A stretch of 6,650 bases of DNA. Source: Candidatus Cloacimonadota bacterium (GTDB taxonomy: Bacteria > Cloacimonadota > Cloacimonadia > Cloacimonadales > Cloacimonadaceae). The position numbers were made by a program, and so were the translations under genes. Positions 1 through 6,335 of the stretch are shown here, in pieces. The notes beneath the pieces were generated by a model. That model had not been told where the DNA came from. It made no database searches and saw nothing but the letters and a program-made list of their open reading frames with translations. Where the stretch lies: assembly GCA_012519465.1 (NCBI GenBank), contig JAAYQD010000153.1, positions 1 through 6,650 of the forward strand, in the 5' to 3' direction. How positions within the stretch are numbered: the first letter of the stretch is position 1; each line of letters opens with the position of its first letter.

Positions 1-16
1 AAGCCACAGGTTTGTA

Positions 17-51
17 CCTCATCATTCGATATTCATTACTCATAATTCATC
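17..51. repeat. degenerate 7-bp tandem repeat, about five units
   Basis: The plus strand can be cut into five consecutive 7-mers: CCTCATC, ATTCGAT, ATTCATT, ACTCATA and ATTCATC, with consensus ATTCATN. The copies are imperfect and the tract is only 35 bp, so chance in AT-rich spacer is possible. It lies beyond the terminator of the gene block, in the stretch 1-100 where I see no convincing gene. Function is unknown. Confidence 0.35.
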
Positions 52-100
52 GCGTGCGGCAGCGAGCTCCCTTGATCCTCTGCCCTCCAATCCCATAGGC

Positions 101-138
101 AAAAAAAAGACCGCACAGGAGATCCATGCGGCCTTTTT
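101..138 (-). terminator. Rho-independent terminator of the minus-strand gene block
   Basis: Read on the minus strand, 138-127 (AAAAAGGCCGCA) pairs with 115-104 (TGCGGTCTTTTT) around an 11-nt loop, giving a 12-bp stem that includes one G-U wobble. A run of eight T follows at 108-101. On the plus strand the wobble becomes an A-C mismatch, which supports minus-strand use, although the plus strand also ends in five T and could terminate weakly. It begins 18 nt after the lipoprotein stop codon and so is the likely end of the folD/lipoprotein transcript. Confidence 0.92.
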
Positions 139-156
139 ATCGTTTGTTTGGGTCTA

Positions 157-2511
157 TTAGATTTCGCTAAGTATCTTATTCATCAGAGCCTTTGCATCAT
201 CACGAACCAAATAGGAGAGCGGGAAGCCAAACAGCCAGGTTTTGCTGTGGGCATTGGTGTGACGCAAGCCAATGGGTCGGTTGTTGTAAAGGTCATATTC
301 CTCTTGTGTGGGAGGAGACATGTGATAGCCCACCGGTTTGCTACCCAGTTTGTAAATGAAGCTATTGCCGGGTCTGCTACCCAGATCATTTTTGAACATC
401 GATATTGCGGAGAGGCCATTATGTAAATTCACCAGCGCATTGATGCTGGGGTTGTCATCACCAAAAGCCACTCTCGCATCAGGATATCCGTTGTCACCCA
501 CGGCTTTTTGCAAGTATGCCCTTTGGATGAGGCTGTTGCTTAGCTCTTGCACGTTGTCATTTGCATACATCAGTCCCAATTGACCGAGGAATGTTTTTTG
601 TCTTAATGACACAAATCCTTGCAGGATGCCGGGCAGTTTGGATGTGTGGGAAATAACGAGGTTTCCTCCCTGATTCAGGAAGAGGCTCATGCTGTCGTTT
701 TCATAGGTGAGGTTTCCGCCTTCGGTGGAGCGGTCACTGTGATAAATCACCAGTTTGTAATTCTGCAAATCTGAGGGGGAGAGGCGGCGATGCCTGTAAT
801 CCTTGGGCAAATCTGCATATTTGATGGTGGTGATGGATCCGGCATAATCTGACAGCATATAGGAGTAGTTGCTGTCTATTCCAGCATCCATGGCGGGGGT
901 ATCGGTTTCGTCGTCAATAATCAGGATGCCTTCGCGCTGTGCCAAAGGTTTGGGCGGTTGCAAGCTAAAGTTGAAGACGGCGGGGATGGGATCCACTTCG
1001 TCCTGAAGGTCCACGCAGCGCACTTCAAACTTATGAAGTCCGTTTGATACTTTGTTCGAGGTCAAAACCACGGTTTGTCCCATCGGTGAATACAGCGGGA
1101 TACGCAGCCATTTTTTGCCATCAGGGTCTATTTTATAACGGCTGGGATCATTGGCATAGGGGGCGTATTCAAATTCCATATCGTCATAACGGAGGTCAAA
1201 GTGTGTGATTTCGCTGAAGTAGTTGGCTCCGGTATCACGGTCCAATACTGTGTCTATCTTCAGGTCAAACGGATCATCCGTGGGGTTTGTGGATCCGGAA
1301 ATATTCACCGTGCCATACTCTCCGCTCCAGCCCCATCTGAGGAAGACCTTCATATTGGTGCTGTTGATGGCTGAATAATTGTCATCCAAATCAAAGAAGA
1401 AGTGTGTGGCAAGCCTGGTTTCGCCGCCCACGATGGTAAATGGCAACACGTCTGCAGGATTATCTTCCTCATAATCCTGATAGTGGCTGTCTCCCAAAGC
1501 GTAGGATTTTTGATCATAAAGAAGTGTTTTGGGGCGGAATCCATCTTTTACGGCAAACAGGATGGAGGTGGAATCGCTAACTGTGGAGATCACGCCTGCC
1601 ATGTCATACACACGTGCCTGGACCCTGGTGCGGGTTTGTAACACGCCATCCACGATGTCGTAGGTAAGACCGGGGTTGGTGTGTCTGGTAAGCAGGAAGG
1701 TTTCAATATCCGGATCATCAGAATTGACAGTATTGAACCAATCAGTTTCCGTTCCTGCGATATCCAATGTATCCGTATCCACTTTCAGCATCTTAAATTC
1801 ATATTTATAAGGCCGTTGCGGGATGAAGGGATCATAATCTTCCATGGCAAAGCTGAGCCTGATTCCAGAGCCCACTTCCTTGCCGCCGGGATTGCCCTGG
1901 GTGGTGGAGATAAAGCAGCGGGGACGTGCCGAGGTGGCTTGAAACTTTCTCCAAGCAGCTTCCTGGGTGATATCGCCGCGGTTGTCGATGGCGATTACTT
2001 CAAACTTGCTGAGTTTTATCATGGGTTCGCCATTCACGTCAGCAGCGGGGAAGTTGATTGTGGCATATTTTTTGTTTGTCCAAATGGAGCGGCGTGCTTC
2101 GGGGTTGTCCAAGGGGATGTCTTGATTGGCATTGGGCATATAGTGCATCACCCAGCCGGGGCCGTATCTATCAAGCACGGCTTTGGGTGTGATATCGCCA
2201 GCCATATCCACAAATTGGTTTCCGGGTGTGGCGATGGGGTTGCCCGCTTCATCCAAAACCCTGTAAGCAAATCCTGAGATTACGCCATCAGGATCAGTGG
2301 CATGCCAGTAAATTTTTTGTTGGAACACAAAAAGTGAATCCTCATAGGGCTTCAAGAGATCGGAATCGTCATAGCCTTCATAGGATGTAATGGTGATGGT
2401 TGGGGCCTGGTTGGCCTTCAAAGAGCCAGATTTGCCACAACCTGCAATCATGAAAACGATTGCCAGCGTCATCATTGACATTACAAGGATCTTAATCCTT
2501 TTACGTTGCAT
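157..2511 (-). CDS. large secreted lipoprotein, Ig-like N-terminal part and amidotransferase-like C-terminal domain
   Basis: A 784-residue protein of unknown function. The chosen ATG at 2511 has a strong Shine-Dalgarno (GGGAGGA, 2521-2515) four bases upstream. It gives a classic lipoprotein signal: basic start MQRKRIK, hydrophobic stretch to about residue 22, and lipobox IAGC with the lipidated Cys at 25. Residues about 35-180 start with NQAPTITITS and contain IYWHATDPDGVISGFAYRV, typical of a beta-sandwich (Ig/fibronectin-like) repeat. The middle to about 520 is also beta-rich with further WHATDPDG-like or FEVRCVDLQDE-like strands. Near residue 528 a new domain begins with ILIIDDETD, followed by a LQNYKLVIYHSD strand, LNQGGNLVISHTS around 613-625, and a closing LFGFPLSYL at 760-768. 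This pattern resembles the Rossmann-like class I glutamine-amidotransferase-like folds of large secreted proteins; no catalytic Cys-His pair is recognisable, so binding or a structural role is more likely than catalysis. It begins 31 nt after folD and probably shares its transcript. The product probably sits in the envelope, facing the periplasm or exported to the surface. Confidence 0.85.
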   Translation of the reverse strand: MQRKRIKILVMSMMTLAIVFMIAGCGKSGSLKANQAPTITITSYEGYDDSDLLKPYEDSLFVFQQKIYWHATDPDGVISGFAYRVLDEAGNPIATPGNQFVDMAGDITPKAVLDRYGPGWVMHYMPNANQDIPLDNPEARRSIWTNKKYATINFPAADVNGEPMIKLSKFEVIAIDNRGDITQEAAWRKFQATSARPRCFISTTQGNPGGKEVGSGIRLSFAMEDYDPFIPQRPYKYEFKMLKVDTDTLDIAGTETDWFNTVNSDDPDIETFLLTRHTNPGLTYDIVDGVLQTRTRVQARVYDMAGVISTVSDSTSILFAVKDGFRPKTLLYDQKSYALGDSHYQDYEEDNPADVLPFTIVGGETRLATHFFFDLDDNYSAINSTNMKVFLRWGWSGEYGTVNISGSTNPTDDPFDLKIDTVLDRDTGANYFSEITHFDLRYDDMEFEYAPYANDPSRYKIDPDGKKWLRIPLYSPMGQTVVLTSNKVSNGLHKFEVRCVDLQDEVDPIPAVFNFSLQPPKPLAQREGILIIDDETDTPAMDAGIDSNYSYMLSDYAGSITTIKYADLPKDYRHRRLSPSDLQNYKLVIYHSDRSTEGGNLTYENDSMSLFLNQGGNLVISHTSKLPGILQGFVSLRQKTFLGQLGLMYANDNVQELSNSLIQRAYLQKAVGDNGYPDARVAFGDDNPSINALVNLHNGLSAISMFKNDLGSRPGNSFIYKLGSKPVGYHMSPPTQEEYDLYNNRPIGLRHTNAHSKTWLFGFPLSYLVRDDAKALMNKILSEI

Positions 2512-2514
2512 CGT

Positions 2515-2521
2515 TCCTCCC
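2515..2521 (-). promoter_or_regulatory. ribosome binding site that fixes the lipoprotein start
   Basis: The minus strand reads GGGAGGA, then ACG, then ATG at 2511. This near-perfect Shine-Dalgarno decides for the ATG at 2511 over an in-frame ATG at 2580 that lies inside the end of folD. The shorter start also gives a normal-length lipoprotein signal peptide, while the longer one would add 23 residues in front of it. Confidence 0.85.
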
Positions 2522-2542
2522 AAACAGGTTAGGTTTATTTCT

Positions 2543-3463
2543 TTAAGTTTCATCAAAAATAAGACTGAGAAAACCGTCAATACTTTTATTGTCTTGATCT
2601 ATCCCCATGTATGCCCTCAATAGGTTCAAAAAGAGCACCGAAGAGGTTACAATGCCCACACCTCCGGGCACGGGTGAGATCGCCAATGACTTGTCTATAC
2701 AAGAGTTATAATCTATATCGCCCACATAGCCCTGCTTGCCTTCCGCGTCTATAACTTCATTGATACCAACGTCTATTAAAATTGCATTTTCTTTTATCAT
2801 GTCTGCGGTCACAAAGCCGGCTCTGCCCAAAGCTGCCACCACGATATCCGCCTGCCGGGTGAGTTCCTTGAGCTGAAGACTGCGGCTGTGAACCACGGAA
2901 ACGGTGGCATCGGCAAAGGGCTTTTTCCACAGCAGCATATTCGCCAGAGGCTTGCCCACCACGGCGCTGCGGCCGATGATCACGATGTGGCGTCCTTTGG
3001 TTTCTATCCCATAATATTTGAGCATGGTGTAAACCGCTGTGGGGGTGCAGGGGGTGAGCCCATTGATATCCAACATCAGGCGCCCCAGGTTGGCGGGATT
3101 GAGGCTGTCCATATCCTTGAGGGGATTGATGGCACAGCCGATGACATTTTCATCAATATGCCCGGGCAAGGGCTCTTGCACCATAATGCCGTGAATGGAA
3201 TCGTCTATATTGGCGGCACCAATCAAAGCCAAGAGTTCCTCTTGAGAGGTCTGGGCGGGCAGCTCTTTCAAATCCAAATCTATGCCTAATTTGCCGGCGG
3301 TGCGGATGATGCTTTGCACATAATAGCTGGAAGCGGCATCACCAGCCACCTGTATCAGGATCATGCGGGGCTTGATGGGACGGTCTTTGATAGTGTCTTT
3401 GATATAATCTCGAATAAGTTTGGAAATTGGTTTGCCAATCAGTCTTTTATTCTCAGGAATCAT
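2543..3463 (-). CDS. folD: FolD-family methylenetetrahydrofolate dehydrogenase / cyclohydrolase, active-site lysine replaced
   Basis: A 306-residue cytoplasmic protein of normal FolD length. The family interconverts 5,10-methylene-, 5,10-methenyl- and 10-formyl-tetrahydrofolate with NAD(P). Visible signatures are GDAASSYYV (41-49), the folate-site strand VQEPLP (95-100), KDMDSLNP (116-123), the nucleotide-binding motif GRSAVVGKP (164-172), DVGIN (231-235) and PVPGGVG (264-270). The ATG at 3463 has AAAGGTGG six bases upstream and matches the family N-terminus; it overlaps the end of ymdB by 11 nt. Odd features: in the family YVxxK motif the tyrosine is kept (Tyr48) but the lysine is Ile52 (YVQSI). 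The following basic residue pattern is IIRTAGK, the Gly of KDVDG is Ser120, and GVGPMT reads GVGIVT. In characterised bifunctional enzymes this lysine is needed for cyclohydrolase action, so I infer a protein biased to, or limited to, dehydrogenase activity. An about 15-residue tail follows the usual end. Family call is certain; activity is not. Confidence 0.93.
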   Translation of the reverse strand: MIPENKRLIGKPISKLIRDYIKDTIKDRPIKPRMILIQVAGDAASSYYVQSIIRTAGKLGIDLDLKELPAQTSQEELLALIGAANIDDSIHGIMVQEPLPGHIDENVIGCAINPLKDMDSLNPANLGRLMLDINGLTPCTPTAVYTMLKYYGIETKGRHIVIIGRSAVVGKPLANMLLWKKPFADATVSVVHSRSLQLKELTRQADIVVAALGRAGFVTADMIKENAILIDVGINEVIDAEGKQGYVGDIDYNSCIDKSLAISPVPGGVGIVTSSVLFLNLLRAYMGIDQDNKSIDGFLSLIFDET

Positions 3464-4259
3464 TGTTTTCCACCTTTGTAATCGATACCTTGCGTTTAAT
3501 TCTTTGAATGCTTTGTGCCCTTCCGCTGGCGGGATCGATATCCACCAGTACTGCATTGATCTGGTTTCCCTTGTCAGATGCCTCATAACGGATGGGTACG
3601 GATGTTTTAAACTTTTGCAGGATAATACTCTTGCGCATGCCAATCACGCTGTCGTGCGGCCCCGTCATCCCTGCATCGGTGAGATAGGCAGTGCCCAAGG
3701 GAAGGATTTCCTCATCTGCCGTCTGAATATGGGTGTGGGTGCCGATCATGGCGCTGATCCTGCCATCCACATGCCAGCCCAAGGCTCTGGTCTCGGCGGT
3801 GGATTCGGCATGAAAATCCAGCAGAATGCACCTGTTCTCCATGGGTTTGGCAGTGTACCACTCATCAAAAGCGGCAAATGGCGAATCACAGGCAGGCATA
3901 TAGACTTGGCCGGAAAGGCTGATAACAGTGAGGGAAAGCTGGTTTTTGGAGATGGTAAAGCTGAGGCTGCCGGGAGCGCTGTCTGGATAATTGAGCGGTT
4001 TCACGATGAGGGGGGTTCTGGCGATATAATCCAGGGATTCCGCCCTGTCCCACAGATGGTTGCCTCCCGTGACGGCATCCACTCCCGCATGCAGGAGGGG
4101 ACGCAGCGTCTTCTCTGTGAGGCCTTTGCCATCGGCGAGGTTTTCCCCGTTGATGATGACAAAATCCGGCTTCAGCTCGTCTTTGAGCGCTGGCAGATGC
4201 TCTTTCAGGATGCTGCGTCCTGCCTTGCCAAAGACATCACCAAAAAAGAGCAGTCTCAT
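3453..4259 (-). CDS. ymdB: YmdB-family metallophosphoesterase (2',3'-cyclic nucleotide phosphodiesterase)
   Basis: A 268-residue soluble protein of standard length for the YmdB/DUF1388-type calcineurin-like phosphoesterases, which hydrolyse cyclic nucleotides such as 2',3'-cAMP at a two-metal centre. All metal ligands known from the family are visible and in the expected places: Asp8 in GDVFGKAGR, Glu39-Asn40 in INGEN, Asn67-His68 in GNHLWD, His150 in LDFHAEST, and His175 and His177 in GTHTHIQTAD. The conserved LTDAGMTGPHDSVIG follows at 193-207. The start ATG overlaps the rny stop codon as TAATG, with no good Shine-Dalgarno of its own, which suggests translation coupled to rny. The rny-ymdB pair is also adjacent in Bacillus subtilis, where YmdB affects RNase Y-related mRNA levels and biofilm behaviour. 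That role here is inference; the enzyme class is firm. Confidence 0.95.
   Translation of the reverse strand: MRLLFFGDVFGKAGRSILKEHLPALKDELKPDFVIINGENLADGKGLTEKTLRPLLHAGVDAVTGGNHLWDRAESLDYIARTPLIVKPLNYPDSAPGSLSFTISKNQLSLTVISLSGQVYMPACDSPFAAFDEWYTAKPMENRCILLDFHAESTAETRALGWHVDGRISAMIGTHTHIQTADEEILPLGTAYLTDAGMTGPHDSVIGMRKSIILQKFKTSVPIRYEASDKGNQINAVLVDIDPASGRAQSIQRIKRKVSITKVENNDS
3470..3477 (-). promoter_or_regulatory. ribosome binding site that fixes the folD start
   Basis: AAAGGTGG lies on the minus strand inside the last codons of ymdB, six bases before the ATG at 3463. The reading frame stays open upstream to 3643, but those 60 residues overlap ymdB in another frame and resemble no FolD N-terminus, while MIPENKRLIGKPIS at the chosen start does. 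Confidence 0.8.
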
Positions 4260-5824
4260 TACTTGGCCATCGCCACCTGACGTGTTTCTCGGATTACCGT
4301 CACCTTGATCTGACCGGGATACTGCACTTCCCGCTCGATCTGGGCGGCTATCTCCGTTGCCAAAAGCGAGGTCTGGGCATCTTCCACCACTGCGGGTTCC
4401 ACGATGATGCGCAATTCACGGCCTGCCTGGATGGCATAGGATTTGTGCACGCCTTCCACGGCATTGGCAATCTGCTCCAGCTTTGCCAAGCGCTGCATAT
4501 AGGTTTCCAGCATCTCGCGCCTTGCCCCGGGACGCGCCCCGGAGATGGCATCAGAAGCTTGGGTGAGCCCTGCATACACAGAGATGGCTTCCACCTCTTC
4601 GTGGTGAGCCTCAATGGCATTTACGATGATCTTGTTCTCTCCGTTTTTACGTGCCAGATTGGCGCCGATGATGGCATGGGTTCCGTCAAATTCATGATCC
4701 ACAGCCTTACCTATGTCATGCAATAGACCGGCACGGCGGGCAAGCTCTTGATCCAAGCCCAGTTCTGCCGCCAAGATGCCACATATCCATGCAGCTTCGA
4801 TGGAGTGTTGCAACACGTTTTGACCATAGCTGGTGCGGTAATGCAGGCGCCCCAACACCTTGATCAGGTTGGGGGAGATATTGTGGATATTGGTTTCCAA
4901 AACTGCCTGTTCGCCTATCTTGATCAGGTTTTCATCCATCTCACGGGTGGATTTGTTGATCACCTCTTCAATGCGTCCGGGATGGATGCGGCCATCTGCA
5001 ATCAGCTTTTCCAGGGCGATGCGCGCCACTTCCCTGCGTACAGGATCAAAGCAGGAAAGCACCACAGCTTCCGGGGTGTCGTCTATTATCAAATCCACTC
5101 CGGATGCCTTTTCAAAGGTGCGGATATTGCGTCCTTCACGCCCGATGATGCGCCCTTTCATCTCGTCTGAAGGCAGGGAAACCACCGATACTGTGGTCTC
5201 GGAAACATGATCAACCGCCATCCTTTGGATAGCTGTGGAGAGGATTTGTGCCACCTTCTTGGAGGTATCCAGCTTTACTTGCTCGATGGTGAGCTTGGCA
5301 TCGCTTGCCGCCACCTGTCTGGCTTGGGAAATCAGCTCCTCGCGCAGGCGTTCCAGGGCTTCCTCGCGGGAGAGCCCGGCAATGATGGAGAGCCGTTCCT
5401 GCTGTTGGGCAATGATGGTTTCCACATCCTTGTTGCGCTGTTGCAGGTCTTCTTCTTTGTTTTTCAGCTTGCGTTCCTGCTCGCTGAGGTTGTTCTCTTT
5501 TTTATCCAGTGAATCCAAACGTTTGTGGAGGCTGCTCAGGCGGTCGTTATACTTCTTCTCCTGTATCCTCAGCTCTTTTTGGCGTTCACGAATCTCATCT
5601 TCCATGCCGCGCTTTTGCTTGAACCACTCATCTCGCCCTTCCATGATGGCTGCTTTTTTGGCAGTCTCGATATCGGTGCGGGCGTTTTGCTTGATCTCCT
5701 CAGCTATCTCTTTTGCCTGTGAGATCATGCGGAAGGTGGTGCTGCGGCGCAACAGATAAATCAACAGCGCTATGCCAAAGCCCACCACAAGTCCCAGCGC
5801 TGCTGCTATTAATAGCTCGTTCAT
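4259..5824 (-). CDS. rny: ribonuclease Y (membrane-anchored endoribonuclease)
   Basis: A 521-residue protein, the usual RNase Y length. The enzyme initiates mRNA decay by endonucleolytic cleavage at the inner face of the membrane. Domain order is canonical: a transmembrane anchor at about 4-25 (LLIAAALGLVVGFGIALLIY), a long charged coiled coil to about 170, a KH RNA-binding domain with GRIIGREGRNIR at 224-235 (GxxG loop), then an HD domain. The HD metal-binding set is visible as His340 in LQHSIEAA, His369-Asp370 in LLHDIGKA, His407-His408 in EAHHEEVEA and Asp425 in ASDAISGARPGARRE. The C-terminal domain ends near YPGQIKVTVIRET. The ATG at 5824 is preceded by AAGGA at 5839-5835, ten bases away and inside a possible hairpin. 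The gene overlaps ymdB by 1 nt and follows the 6S RNA gene. No truncation or frameshift is seen. Confidence 0.97.
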   Translation of the reverse strand: MNELLIAAALGLVVGFGIALLIYLLRRSTTFRMISQAKEIAEEIKQNARTDIETAKKAAIMEGRDEWFKQKRGMEDEIRERQKELRIQEKKYNDRLSSLHKRLDSLDKKENNLSEQERKLKNKEEDLQQRNKDVETIIAQQQERLSIIAGLSREEALERLREELISQARQVAASDAKLTIEQVKLDTSKKVAQILSTAIQRMAVDHVSETTVSVVSLPSDEMKGRIIGREGRNIRTFEKASGVDLIIDDTPEAVVLSCFDPVRREVARIALEKLIADGRIHPGRIEEVINKSTREMDENLIKIGEQAVLETNIHNISPNLIKVLGRLHYRTSYGQNVLQHSIEAAWICGILAAELGLDQELARRAGLLHDIGKAVDHEFDGTHAIIGANLARKNGENKIIVNAIEAHHEEVEAISVYAGLTQASDAISGARPGARREMLETYMQRLAKLEQIANAVEGVHKSYAIQAGRELRIIVEPAVVEDAQTSLLATEIAAQIEREVQYPGQIKVTVIRETRQVAMAK

Positions 5825-5833
5825 AATTTATAT

Positions 5834-5857
5834 ATCCTTAAGAATCTATTTAAGGAT
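5834..5857 (-). promoter_or_regulatory. inverted repeat that covers the rny Shine-Dalgarno sequence
   Basis: The minus strand reads ATCCTTAA (5857-5850), an 8-nt loop, then TTAAGGAT (5841-5834): a perfect 8-bp inverted repeat. The downstream arm contains AAGGA, the only plausible ribosome binding site for rny (ATG at 5824). If the hairpin forms in the mRNA the site would be paired, so rny translation could be limited, for instance by autoregulation or temperature. The AT-rich stem is modest in strength. It might equally be a protein-binding operator in DNA. The pairing is seen; the role is inferred. Confidence 0.5.
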
Positions 5858-5875
5858 GAATCCAAGGGGATCCAT
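5856..5875 (-). promoter_or_regulatory. second hairpin in the rny leader, abutting the first
   Basis: On the minus strand ATGGATCC (5875-5868) can pair with GGATTCAT (5863-5856) around a CCTT loop, giving eight pairs including one G-U. It shares two bases with the Shine-Dalgarno hairpin at 5834-5857, so the two could stack or compete at their junction. It starts 8 nt after the 6S RNA 3' end and has no T-run, so it is not an intrinsic terminator; it may protect or position RNA 3' end processing. Confidence 0.4.
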
Positions 5876-5883
5876 TCCTGTTA

Positions 5884-6060
5884 AATTTAGCCCGCGTGAA
5901 CCGTGTATGCTTGTCTGTAAAAAGCCAAGCACAAGGTGGGCACCTACCTTGTGGGCTTTGTGGATCCGGGACTTGCCGGCATGCACGCCACCCAGGGCTC
6001 GGTTCCCGTATTTTCATTAGCTTTTGTGCAATCCATATCACGGGTTCCGCAGGCTATATT
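5884..6060 (-). ncRNA. ssrS: 6S RNA
   Basis: About 177 nt, the usual 6S size, in the gap between zapA and rny. 6S RNA binds the housekeeping RNA polymerase holoenzyme by imitating an open promoter. The ends pair as in that family: TAGCCTGCG (6056-6048) with CGCGGGCTA (5896-5888), then GAACC (6047-6043) with GGTTC (5903-5899) after a one-base bulge, and GTG (6041-6039) with CAC (5906-5904 region). Further inward TGGAT pairs with ATCCA and CGGGA with TCCCG, leaving a 22-nt unpaired 5' side of a central bubble (about 6030-6009). The 3' side carries a strong hairpin (AAAGCC, CACAAGGT / ACCTTGTG, GGCTTT) at about 5917-5957, in the place of the CCUUGAACC hairpin of the E. coli RNA. Placement directly after zapA is common in bacteria. 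The predicted 5' end lies only 2-3 nt after the zapA stop, so it is either processed from the zapA mRNA or made from a promoter inside zapA; I saw no clear one. Boundaries are within a few bases. Confidence 0.82.
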
Positions 6061-6062
6061 GT

Positions 6063-6332
6063 TCAAGCATCGCCGATGATCTGTCCAATCATGGCGTTCA
6101 TTTTCTTTATATCAGTATCGAGTAGCTCATTTTTGTGGTTCAGATCGTTGATCTTTTCCTGCTGCTTCAGAGCCATCAAGAGCAGCAGCTTGGTAAAATC
6201 CAGGTCCTCATAGAGGTCTTGCAAATCCTGAAGTTGAGCGTTTATCGCAGCCACCACGGCGTTCGTCTTGGCTGTATCATCCGTGCGCAATCTAAACTTG
6301 CGGCCAAAGATCTCAACTTCCACGGTTTGCAC
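6063..6332 (-). CDS. zapA: cell division protein ZapA
   Basis: An 89-residue protein of usual ZapA length. ZapA binds FtsZ and cross-links protofilaments to stabilise the Z-ring. The N-terminal part VEVEIFGRKFRLRTDD is the typical ZapA globular opening, followed by a helix-rich region with FTKLLLLMALKQQEKINDL and a C-terminal coiled coil used for dimerisation and tetramerisation. The start codon is GTG at 6332, chosen because AGGAG lies six bases upstream and no ATG is available at the family N-terminus. The gene begins 3 nt after the preceding coiled-coil gene and is followed within 3 nt by the 6S RNA 5' end. Confidence 0.9.
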   Translation of the reverse strand: MQTVEVEIFGRKFRLRTDDTAKTNAVVAAINAQLQDLQDLYEDLDFTKLLLLMALKQQEKINDLNHKNELLDTDIKKMNAMIGQIIGDA

Positions 6333-6335
6333 TGT

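Noticed and set aside
3..98. Open plus-strand frame ending in TAG at 96-98, just before the terminator
   Set aside because: Its translation is low in complexity and rich in Ile/Leu/Arg/Pro with no recognisable features, and it runs through the 7-bp repeat tract. It is too short at the window edge to support a gene.
1681..2277. 198-codon open frame on the plus strand
   Set aside because: It is antisense to the lipoprotein gene, has no supported start and no family resemblance.
2512..2580. Upstream ATG at 2580 for the lipoprotein
   Set aside because: It falls inside folD and would place 23 residues before the signal peptide. The ATG at 2511 has a near-perfect Shine-Dalgarno and a standard lipoprotein signal.
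3464..3643. 60-residue N-terminal extension of FolD
   Set aside because: It overlaps ymdB out of frame, does not resemble FolD, and a good ribosome binding site points to the ATG at 3463.
3420..4280. 286-codon open frame on the plus strand
   Set aside because: It lies exactly opposite ymdB, which has every family metal-binding residue. The plus-strand translation has no recognisable domain, and long antisense frames are expected opposite GC-balanced coding sequence.
5915..5960. Hairpin followed by TTTTT on the minus strand as a zapA terminator
   Set aside because: The stem and T-run look terminator-like, but the hairpin lies within a larger structure whose distant arms (6056-6043 and 5903-5888) pair, which fits 6S RNA better. 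A weak terminating effect is not excluded.
6063..6092. Promoter for 6S RNA inside the end of zapA (TTGGAC as a -35)
   Set aside because: No -10 hexamer of reasonable quality is found at the right spacing, so I do not call it.
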